This document shows positions 6,582-13,192 of a stretch of DNA of 16,176 nt, one piece after another. Positions within the stretch are counted from its first letter, which is position 1, and each line of letters starts with the position of its first letter. The notes under the pieces are model-generated. The model saw only the letters and a program-made list of their open reading frames with translations. It did no database searches and had not been told where the DNA came from. Source of the stretch: Bacteroidales bacterium (GTDB lineage: Bacteria; Bacteroidota; Bacteroidia; Bacteroidales; VadinHA17). The stretch spans positions 1 to 16,176 of the forward strand of contig JAUYBT010000191.1 of NCBI GenBank assembly GCA_030692905.1, written 5' to 3'. The position numbers were made by a program, and so were the translations under genes.

Positions 6582-6618
6582 CGTTATTTACTATTTACTA
6601 ACACTTATTTCTTAAATT

Positions 6619-6921
6619 ATGATCGCAAGAATCTGGAATGGGAAAGTACATAAGAAAGACAGAGACGAATTCTTTGAGTACATTAAGCAAACCGGTTTGC
6701 CTGGTCTGAAAGATACCGAAGGTAATCTTGGGGTGCAGATTTTGATAAAAGACTTTGAAACCACATCCGACTTTATGATTATGTCTTTTTGGGAGTCTGA
6801 AAGTTCTGTCTGTAGGTTTACAGGACCTGATTTTTCGAAAGCTCGACTATATCCTGATGATTATAAATATCTGATTAGCATGGAACCAGTATTTCATTAC
6901 GAGGTCATGGTCAAAGAGTAA
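6619..6921 (+). CDS. ABM-like dimeric alpha/beta-barrel protein
   Basis: The 100-residue protein starts MIARIWNGKVHKKDRDEFFEYI and continues with a GLKDTEGNLGVQILIKD strand-turn and FMIMSFWESESSVCRFTGPDF, the usual order of an antibiotic-biosynthesis-monooxygenase (ABM) type ferredoxin-like fold, in which WESESS is a common family motif. Such proteins form dimers that oxidise small aromatic substrates without cofactor, degrade haem, or do neither. No haem-ligand pattern is clear to me, so no reaction is assigned. The gene is divergent from the CGNR regulator and shares its control region, so it is the most likely regulated target; its substrate or a related compound may be the signal. It ends in a 303-bp convergent spacer. 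Confidence 0.75.
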   Translation: MIARIWNGKVHKKDRDEFFEYIKQTGLPGLKDTEGNLGVQILIKDFETTSDFMIMSFWESESSVCRFTGPDFSKARLYPDDYKYLISMEPVFHYEVMVKE

Positions 6922-6959
6922 TCGATCAACACTCAACGCTAAAGGAAAGTTTCTTGGTC

Positions 6960-6981
6960 TTCTCAGAATGCCATCTTTCTT
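6960..6981 (+). repeat. 22-bp repeat shared with 4248-4269
   Basis: The 22 bases match 4248-4269 at 21 positions (G/A difference at the seventh base before GCCATC). Both copies lie between convergent genes in the same orientation. Part of its complement, AAAGATGG, recurs at 7178-7185, so this copy might bound an element of about 215 bp. An in-frame stretch of 43 codons starts inside it at 6968 but looks fortuitous. Confidence 0.45.
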
Positions 6982-6998
6982 TTTTAATTCAAAGAATC

Positions 6999-7076
6999 CT
7001 TTGCAAGCACATTTAAAAGCTAAGCAGGGATTCTTTAAACTCAAACAGACCAAAGCTTTTAAAAGAGCTTGCAAAG
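6999..7076. repeat. 23-bp imperfect inverted repeat (large hairpin)
   Basis: Bases 6999-7021 and 7054-7076 are reverse complements at 21 of 23 positions, with a 32-base centre. The arms read CTTTGCAAGCACATTT... and ...AGAGCTTGCAAAG. No gene in the 6922-7224 spacer explains this structure. It may be part of a small mobile element or a bidirectional transcript end; no T-run follows. Confidence 0.55.
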
Positions 7077-7106
7077 ATCAAACTCAGCACTATAATTAAA
7101 TCTTAC

Positions 7107-7151
7107 AAGGCACATTTGCAGCCTGAAAACCGAGAGCTGCAAATGAGCCTT
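7107..7151. repeat. 16-bp hairpin with 13-base loop
   Basis: AAGGCACATTTGCAGC (7107-7122) and GCTGCAAATGAGCCTT (7136-7151) pair at 15 of 16 positions around a 13-base loop. It lies 74 bases past the stop of the minus-strand response regulator gene and could end or protect that mRNA, though no T-run follows on either strand. The left arm shares GCACATTT with the neighbouring larger repeat. Confidence 0.55.
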
Positions 7152-7224
7152 ACAGCACGTCCTGTATTGATTGGATAAAAGATGGATTAAAAGTATAGAA
7201 GTTATTAATATCCAGATCAATCTG

Positions 7225-8595
7225 TTACAAATTGTACTGTTTCATTTTATTAAATAAAGTTTTTCTGCTTATTTTTAAAAGATTGGCAGCCTCAGTGCGA
7301 TTATAATTGCACTTACTCAGTGCTTCAATAATTAGTTCTTTTTCAAGTTTCGAATTAATGGATTTCAGGTTTTCATCCAACCCGGAATCAAATTCAAGCT
7401 TAGTTCCGTCTATCACAGGATATCCTTTAATTCTCATCGGCAAATGTTCACGGGTTATTGTTCCCTCCTTGCATAGAATCATGGCGCTTTGTATAGCATT
7501 CTGTAAATCTCTGATATTCCCGGGCCAGTTATAATTTAGTAATTGGTCAACAGCCTGTTTTGACATATTTTTAACATGAAGACCTAATTCACAATTGAAC
7601 ATATTTATGAAATACTCAATAAATAGAGGTATATCATCCTTTCTTTCGCGTAAAGGGGGAATTTGAATCGGGAAGATATTTAAGCGGTAATAAAGATCGA
7701 GACGAAAACTACCCTTTTGGACTCTCTCCTCCAGGTTATTATTGGTTGCCGACAGAATCCTTACATTTACAGGAATAGGTTTTATACCTCCTACCCTTGT
7801 TATTTTTTTATCTTCCAAAACCCGTAATAATTTTACCTGTGCATCGAGCGGCAATTCTCCCAGTTCATCGAGAAACAAAGTACCACCGTTGGCCTGTTCA
7901 AATTTTCCGGGCTTTGTTTCCTTAGCATCCGTGAACGACCCTTTTTCGTGGCCAAACAATTCGCTCTCAATAAGACTTAATGGAATAGCACCACAGTTTA
8001 CGGCGACAAATGGTCCTTCTTTTCGCCGGCTTGTTTGATGTATGGCATTTGCAATTATTTCTTTTCCCACACCGCTTTCGCCTTGAATAAGCACTGTAGT
8101 ATCTGTATCGGCTACACATTTGGCCTGTTCAATTACCTTTTTCATTTTTTCATCCGTACCAATAATCGATTCGAACGACTTCTGTTCAGTAAGCTTTCGT
8201 TTAAGGTCTGATATTTCTACTGTAAGCCGTTGATGATCTATTGCACGTTTTATTAATATAAGGAGTTTATCATTGTCGAAAGGTTTTTCGAGATAATCAT
8301 AAGCGCCTTTCTTAATTGCATCCACGGCAAGAGAGACCTCCCCATGGGCAGTAATAATAATAACGGTTAAGTTTGGATTTTTCTCTTTTATTGTTTCCAG
8401 TGCGTCAATCCCATTAAGTCCGGGCATGTTTTGATCCATTAAAACGACATCGGGCTTATAAGAGTGTAAAATTGCTATGGCTTTTTGCCCGTTTTCAACT
8501 GATTTCACACGATAATCTTCGTCTTCAAGCAACCGGGTAAGCACCTTTCTGATTTTTTCTTCGTCATCGACAATTAATATTTGTGGATTCTTCAT
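7225..8595 (-). CDS. NtrC-family sigma-54-dependent response regulator
   Basis: The 456-residue protein starts at the ATG at 8595; an upstream TTG would add 14 unlike residues. The receiver domain (about 4-115) has the acidic pair in IVDDEE, phospho-acceptor D54 in VVLMDQNMPG and the conserved Lys in LEKPF. The AAA+ domain has Walker A GESGVGKE (172-179), Walker B TLFLDE (239-244) and the sigma-54 contact loop as GSFTDA (219-224) in place of GAFTGA. A Fis-type helix-turn-helix closes it (NYNRTEAANLLKISRKTLFNKMKQYNL). When phosphorylated it should form a ring and drive open-complex formation by sigma-54 polymerase. It follows the histidine kinase gene by 43 bases. Its probable target is the -24/-12-like promoter at 10049 in front of the divergent export operon. 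Confidence 0.95.
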   Translation of the reverse strand: MKNPQILIVDDEEKIRKVLTRLLEDEDYRVKSVENGQKAIAILHSYKPDVVLMDQNMPGLNGIDALETIKEKNPNLTVIIITAHGEVSLAVDAIKKGAYDYLEKPFDNDKLLILIKRAIDHQRLTVEISDLKRKLTEQKSFESIIGTDEKMKKVIEQAKCVADTDTTVLIQGESGVGKEIIANAIHQTSRRKEGPFVAVNCGAIPLSLIESELFGHEKGSFTDAKETKPGKFEQANGGTLFLDELGELPLDAQVKLLRVLEDKKITRVGGIKPIPVNVRILSATNNNLEERVQKGSFRLDLYYRLNIFPIQIPPLRERKDDIPLFIEYFINMFNCELGLHVKNMSKQAVDQLLNYNWPGNIRDLQNAIQSAMILCKEGTITREHLPMRIKGYPVIDGTKLEFDSGLDENLKSINSKLEKELIIEALSKCNYNRTEAANLLKISRKTLFNKMKQYNL

Positions 8596-8638
8596 AATTA
8601 TTTGATAATTCAATACATTATGTGCACAATAAACCAAT

Positions 8639-9877
8639 TCATTTTAAAGGAATTCTAATTTTTACTTTGGTTCCTTTGCCAGGTTCGCTGAAAAATTCGA
8701 TGTCACCGCCATGTTGATTAATAATACCATACGAAATAGACAAACCCAGACCGGTTCCTTCGTTTTTGGTGGTGTAAAAAGGATCGAAAATCTTATCTAT
8801 GTTCTCATTAGATATCCCTTCCCCATTATCAATAAACTCAATTAAATATACCGGAGTATATTTATTTTTCCCTTCGGAGAAAATAACATTAATTTCAATT
8901 TTGCTCGGTATACTTTCAATGGCCTGAATAGCATTCATAATAATATTCAGAAACAACTGTTTTAACTGGCTGGGATCTGCAAATATATCTTCCCTGCCTG
9001 CCTGATAATTAAGGCATATATCAATTTCTTTTTTTCGTGCGGTATTCGAGACTAATTGAACGGTTTGTATAAGAATAGTTTTTAATTGCGTATTTTCTTT
9101 CTTCAAAGGTTGTGGCTTGGCAAAGGATAGCATCCCTTCGATAATCTCATTAATGCGGTCGACCTCGGAAATAAGATCGTTAGCCATCTCTATATCCGTC
9201 GAATCATTCAACTTTCTTTTTAAAAACTGGATAGAACTACGAATAGAAGTAAGAGGATTGCGGATTTCATGTGCAGCGCCCGCAGATAGTTCCCCAAGGG
9301 TAGCTAAACGGTCGGCCCGGTACATTTTCCTGGTACGCTCCTTCTGCGACTGGTAAAGCAATGCATTTTCGAAGGCAAAACCCGCCTGATCGAGAAATAT
9401 TTTTAAATATTGTAACTCATTATTATCAAAAGGAACATCGTTTTCTTTACTACCAATACAGACCATTCCACGTACCTGGTTCATCACTATAAACGGATAA
9501 ATTAACGAAATCCTTCTCTGTTCAAGCAATTCCTGTTCTCGTCTGGTAAAAAATGCAAATACCTGTGGATCTTGACTTATGTTAAGAAAAGTTTTATTTA
9601 CCGAAAGCCAAAAGACTAATTTATCTGAAGTGTTAAAATATAGAAGGTCGTCGTATTGAGAATTGCTAGTAATATTTTCAACCGTTAAATACCTGTTTAA
9701 ATCTGGATTTAGCATTAATATATAGATATGATCGGTTTTCAACAGTTCCTTTAATCTGGCCGAAAAATTATCTTTAAGCTGTTCCAGGTCAGTAATAATC
9801 GAAAACGATTCATTCATTTCAGACAAAAACCTTTTAAAATTTTGGTTTAAGTCATTATTACCTTGTTTGAAAAACAT
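8639..9877 (-). CDS. soluble GAF-domain sensor histidine kinase
   Basis: From the first ATG at 9877 (a TTG at 9964 would add 29 residues) the product has 412 residues. Residues about 25-175 form a GAF-like sensor region (FSIITDLEQLKDNFSARLKELL to LDQAGFAFENALLY). Next is the dimerisation domain with phospho-acceptor H203 in AAHEIRNPLTSIRSSIQF, then the ATP-binding domain with N-box LFLNIIMNAIQAI, G1 DNGEGIS (350-356), F-box FDPFYTTK and G2 EGTGLGLS. No membrane segment is found, so the signal must be inside the cell. It will pair with the NtrC-type regulator encoded directly downstream. The divergent TolC/ABC operon is the likely output; whether the sensed signal is envelope stress or a small molecule cannot be told. 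Confidence 0.92.
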   Translation of the reverse strand: MFFKQGNNDLNQNFKRFLSEMNESFSIITDLEQLKDNFSARLKELLKTDHIYILMLNPDLNRYLTVENITSNSQYDDLLYFNTSDKLVFWLSVNKTFLNISQDPQVFAFFTRREQELLEQRRISLIYPFIVMNQVRGMVCIGSKENDVPFDNNELQYLKIFLDQAGFAFENALLYQSQKERTRKMYRADRLATLGELSAGAAHEIRNPLTSIRSSIQFLKRKLNDSTDIEMANDLISEVDRINEIIEGMLSFAKPQPLKKENTQLKTILIQTVQLVSNTARKKEIDICLNYQAGREDIFADPSQLKQLFLNIIMNAIQAIESIPSKIEINVIFSEGKNKYTPVYLIEFIDNGEGISNENIDKIFDPFYTTKNEGTGLGLSISYGIINQHGGDIEFFSEPGKGTKVKIRIPLK

Positions 9878-9995
9878 AACGAACTTTTTATGAAATCTAA
9901 AAGTAAGAAATGAATTCTTCTTTCCCAAATAAACTAAATTGATTATGGGTAAATAATTACTCAATATCTATCGCAATTACCCATTCAAAAGGTGT

Positions 9996-10020
9996 TTAGA
10001 ATTTAACTTTATCATTCTAA
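9996..10020. promoter_or_regulatory. possible enhancer site for the NtrC-type regulator
   Basis: TTAGAAT (9996-10002) and ATTCTAA (10014-10020) form a perfect 7-bp inverted repeat with an 11-base centre, in the spacer between the kinase and TolC genes, about 55 bases before the -24/-12-like promoter. A Fis-type regulator binds such dyads. The distance is short for an enhancer, and an AT-rich dyad could arise by chance. Confidence 0.35.
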
Positions 10021-10048
10021 TAATTTGAATATAAGTATTTTACTTCTT

Positions 10049-10065
10049 TTGGCATAAGTATTGTA
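10049..10065 (+). promoter_or_regulatory. sigma-54 (-24/-12) promoter of the export operon
   Basis: TTGGCATAAGTATTGTA fits the YTGGCACG-N4-TTGCW consensus with three departures (T and A for CG, and T for C in the -12 box). The invariant GG (10051-10052) and the -12 G (10063) have exactly ten bases between them. The start would be near 10076, about 32 bases before the ATG at 10108. A divergent NtrC-family regulator gene supports it. Confidence 0.6.
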
Positions 10066-10107
10066 AAGCAACCTTTAATTAATGAGTTTGCACCTTTAAG
10101 AAAAATA

Positions 10108-11631
10108 ATGGTGAAAGGTTTGAAGTTTCTGGTCTTAGGATTAATAATGTTACCATGGGTGGCAAAGTCGCAGGACACTCTCTTTCTAACCTGCCCCAGC
10201 GCTATTGAAATTGCTTTAGGCGAAAGTTATTCAACTCATTCGTTTGAAATAGATAAGCAAGCTATGCAATATTATTTCAGCTATTATAAGGCAATGTTTA
10301 AACCACGGCTCGATCTGAACTTAGATGCACCTTTATGGCGCGAATCGGTGACAGAAATAGAACAGGCAAATGGTTTACCTGTTTATAATTCTAACGGATC
10401 TCTGCAGGTTGGTGGTAACTTAAGTTTTACATATGTTTTACCAACCGGTGGAAATTTATCCTTATCCACAAACCCATTTCGCCGGAACTTTACTACAGTG
10501 CTAGCAAGTGACAATAGTACATTAAAAACCGACCTGTTTAATAGTCAGTTTTCGTTATATTTTACCCAACCAATATTCACTAAAAACAAATTGCGGGAAA
10601 ACTTACGCGAGGCCGAATATAACTACCAGAAATCAGAACATTATTATTCCCGGGCACAAATGGACATTGTGTATGATGTCACCCAGGAATTTTATGCATT
10701 ATATCGAAGTAAGAAACAAGTGGAGATCGCCTTGGAGAAACTTACAAACTCAGAAGAATCGTTCCGTATTGCCAAATTAAAATTGGAAGGTGGACGTATG
10801 GCCCAGGGCGATGTGATGAGCGCAGAAGTTTCAGTAGCACAGAATAAAGCCGCTTATCTTAAAGCCATTAACCAAATGCAAAACGATGAGGACCAATTTA
10901 AGCAACTGATAGGCCTTGATCTCGATCGGAAAATAGGGATTGTAACTAACCTTGAATATAAACCTATCCTTATTGATGAACTAAAAGCCACTGATGAAGC
11001 CCTGAAGAACAGGCTCGAAATAAAGGAAACAGAGATTGATATTAACCTTCAGAAAATTGAAGTGGACAGGGCCAAACGTATACGGGAATTTCAGGGGAAT
11101 ATTTCAGCATATTACGATTTAACAGGGATTAGTACGCTTGGGGCAGGAACAACGACACAATTAGCCCAATCGTCTTTCGACAATATCAGAAATCGTCCAC
11201 CTAACCGGGGCATCGCTCTCTCGTTTACGCTGCCAATTTTCGATTGGGGAAGGGGCTCTTCGAAAGTGAAGCAGGCAAAGTTAAATCTCCAATCGAAAGA
11301 ACTATATAAAGAGAATCAGGAAGTAACTATCCGCAGGGAAGTACGCGAAATCATCCGGTCAGTAAATGAATCTTCAGAACAGCTCAAGATTCACCAAAAA
11401 AATCTCGATCTGGCCCGGCAAACCTACCAGATAAGCCAAATCCGTTTCGAAAATGGTGATATTTCAAACCAGGACCTCACTATAGAACAGGAAAGACTTG
11501 CAACCATTCAATTAGATTATCTTGATTCATTTATCGGCTATCAGCTTTCGATAAATAATTTAAAACGTAAGACAATGTGGGATTTTGAGAGTAATAAGAG
11601 TTATGTGGTTTTGCAACCATCTCAACACTGA
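10108..11631 (+). CDS. TolC-family outer-membrane efflux channel
   Basis: The 507-residue protein has an N-terminal signal peptide (MVKGLKFLVLGLIMLPWVAKS, cut before QDT) and two related halves typical of OEP/TolC proteins, each with a membrane beta-hairpin region (LDLNLDAPLWRES and GNISAYYDLTGI) and long alpha-helical coiled coils (EYNYQKSEHYYSRAQMDIVYDVTQEFYALYRSKKQVEIA and NLQSKELYKENQEVTIRREVREIIRSVNESSEQLK). PTGGNLSLSTN and ALSFTLPIFDWGRGS are family-like strand motifs; the latter is the common LPIFDWG box of TolC proteins. A trimer would form a channel from the periplasm to the outside. It is the first gene after the sigma-54-like promoter and is followed by the NEW3 protein gene 53 bases later, so it likely forms the outer part of this ABC system. 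Confidence 0.93.
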   Translation: MVKGLKFLVLGLIMLPWVAKSQDTLFLTCPSAIEIALGESYSTHSFEIDKQAMQYYFSYYKAMFKPRLDLNLDAPLWRESVTEIEQANGLPVYNSNGSLQVGGNLSFTYVLPTGGNLSLSTNPFRRNFTTVLASDNSTLKTDLFNSQFSLYFTQPIFTKNKLRENLREAEYNYQKSEHYYSRAQMDIVYDVTQEFYALYRSKKQVEIALEKLTNSEESFRIAKLKLEGGRMAQGDVMSAEVSVAQNKAAYLKAINQMQNDEDQFKQLIGLDLDRKIGIVTNLEYKPILIDELKATDEALKNRLEIKETEIDINLQKIEVDRAKRIREFQGNISAYYDLTGISTLGAGTTTQLAQSSFDNIRNRPPNRGIALSFTLPIFDWGRGSSKVKQAKLNLQSKELYKENQEVTIRREVREIIRSVNESSEQLKIHQKNLDLARQTYQISQIRFENGDISNQDLTIEQERLATIQLDYLDSFIGYQLSINNLKRKTMWDFESNKSYVVLQPSQH

Positions 11632-11653
11632 CAGGATTTTGAACCCCTGTCAG
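11628..11653 (+). promoter_or_regulatory. hairpin overlapping the TolC stop codon
   Basis: CTGACAGG (11628-11635) and CCTGTCAG (11646-11653) form a perfect 8-bp stem with a 10-base loop; the stem includes the TGA stop codon. Only a short T-run follows (GTTTATAAG), so it is probably an intra-operon stabiliser or weak attenuator lowering expression of the genes after TolC, rather than a full terminator. Confidence 0.45.
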
Positions 11654-11684
11654 AGTTTATAAGAATATTAAAATCTTAAAAATA

Positions 11685-13151
11685 ATGAAACGACTTTTCT
11701 TTTTTATTATCTGCTTTCTTTTTATACAAATGCCCGGATTCTCCCAGGAAGACCAGGCTAGTATCGCCCTCGATCTGAAAAAGGCTCGTGCCGCATACGA
11801 AATTGCCAAGCAGAAATACGATAACGATAAAGAACTTTACGACCAGAAAGCTATATCGCTGGCTGAGTTCAATAACTCTAAAAATGAATCCTTATCGAAA
11901 GAGGTCGATTACCAGAAGCTCATTCTTAAGCTAATTTCACAACAATCATATATTATTATTGAAAAAGCTGTTAAATATCAAAATAATAAAGCTGAAAAAC
12001 GAGTACAGTTAATACTGCGCAGTTCCACAGAAGGAAACCAGGATTACCTGCAACAGTTCGAACAGCATTTCGATGTATTTACACCAGAAATGCGAATAGC
12101 AAAGGTGTATAATGTCTTTGTATCCATCAACAACATTACTGACAATACAATTATTGGGTCGCCTTATGAAATTCGTATTCCTTATATCGACAATGGCGCA
12201 ACAGCTTTGGCTGATTTTAATCTGCTGCGGGATGCCGAAAGCGTTCAGGTTGTATTAAACTACAATGGTAAAAAAGATACTAAAAATATTTACCTCGAAA
12301 AAGATGCTTCTGCCAATATGGTGGCCATCACTGCTTCTCAATTCGCTCAGGAGACCGATTTGGGCTCATCCGCTTCCTATGACCTGAGCCTTGAACGTTA
12401 CTCCTCGTCCGATGATGTGTACAGGTTCATGGTGGTTAATCTGCCCCGGCAGGTATCGTACGATCTTTATGACGCCGACAACAATGCCCGATTGTCACAA
12501 CTTAGATTCAATCAGGGAGTGAATCTCCGTAAACTATCCCTGAAAGCATATTTACCCGACCGTGAAGACGAGGATATTAAGATTGACAAACCCCTCGATT
12601 TCTATGTAATCGTTCTGAACGATGCAGAATACAACAAACTGGGCGATACTCGTAATATGACCCAAAAAGAAATCGATCAGATTCAGGCAGGCAAAATCAA
12701 GCTGGAACTTATACCTAAGGGTGTTGGCCGTATTACGGTAAAGGCCCCCTCCCTTTACCACGAAATTAAAACCGGCGATAGCCTTTCGATGAAAATTACT
12801 GTGATGAATGATGGAACACGCATCCTCGATAATATCAAAATTACAACCGAAAACCCGCTAAACTGGAAGACTATTATTGTGCCGGATGTGATTGCCACCT
12901 TGGCTCCTGGCAAGGAACAGGAAGTAATGCTGAGCATACTGCCTCCCAGTGATGTGAATGTCGGCGCCCAGGAATTGAAAATCAAAACACAGGCCACTGC
13001 CAATAACCGTACAGTTGAAACCGAGGACAAAACAGTCCGCATCCAGGTGGAAGCCCGGACCCCAATATTTGGTACCATTATGTTGATCCTGCTTTTAGTC
13101 GGGGTATTGATGGGGATTGTGGTGTTTGGAATCAGGTTGAGTAAACGGTAG
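11685..13151 (+). CDS. membrane-anchored NEW3 protein with HlyD-like coiled coil
   Basis: The 488-residue protein has a signal peptide (MKRLFFFIICFLFIQMPGFS, then QED), a charged coiled-coil segment at about 27-75 (KKARAAYEIAKQKYDNDKELYDQKAISLAEFNNSKNE) of the kind seen in HlyD/AcrA-type adaptors, beta-rich domains, a NEW3-like immunoglobulin domain at about 350-455 (MKITVMNDGTRILDNIKITTENPLNWKTI...LAPGKEQEVMLSILPP) and a C-terminal membrane helix at 461-483 ending in RLSKR. The topology is thus periplasmic with an inner-membrane anchor at the C-terminus. The lipoyl/barrel-sandwich order of a classical adaptor is not evident. It lies between the channel and the permease, where an adaptor gene would be expected, so a bridging role is a reasonable inference. 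Confidence 0.75.
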   Translation: MKRLFFFIICFLFIQMPGFSQEDQASIALDLKKARAAYEIAKQKYDNDKELYDQKAISLAEFNNSKNESLSKEVDYQKLILKLISQQSYIIIEKAVKYQNNKAEKRVQLILRSSTEGNQDYLQQFEQHFDVFTPEMRIAKVYNVFVSINNITDNTIIGSPYEIRIPYIDNGATALADFNLLRDAESVQVVLNYNGKKDTKNIYLEKDASANMVAITASQFAQETDLGSSASYDLSLERYSSSDDVYRFMVVNLPRQVSYDLYDADNNARLSQLRFNQGVNLRKLSLKAYLPDREDEDIKIDKPLDFYVIVLNDAEYNKLGDTRNMTQKEIDQIQAGKIKLELIPKGVGRITVKAPSLYHEIKTGDSLSMKITVMNDGTRILDNIKITTENPLNWKTIIVPDVIATLAPGKEQEVMLSILPPSDVNVGAQELKIKTQATANNRTVETEDKTVRIQVEARTPIFGTIMLILLLVGVLMGIVVFGIRLSKR

Positions 13152-13192
13152 ATATAGGTGGATGAATAGTGAAATACAAATAAAGAACACAT

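Noticed and set aside
6968..7099. 43-codon frame, MPSFFFNSKNPLQAHLKAKQ... on the plus strand
   Set aside because: It runs straight through both arms of the 23-bp inverted repeat and starts inside the 22-bp repeat; no start signal or recognisable domain. Its basic composition follows from the AT-rich repeat.
5864..7224. CRISPR array or tRNA genes in the spacers of this part
   Set aside because: The repeats are single inverted pairs, not regularly spaced direct repeats, and no cloverleaf could be traced.
8596..8637. TTG start for the response regulator
   Set aside because: It adds 14 residues unlike the family; the ATG at 8595 begins MKNPQILIVDDEE, the normal start of a receiver domain.
9878..9964. 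TTG start for the histidine kinase
   Set aside because: It adds 29 residues with no domain, and the first ATG of the frame is at 9877. Some doubt stays because no ribosome site is visible for either.
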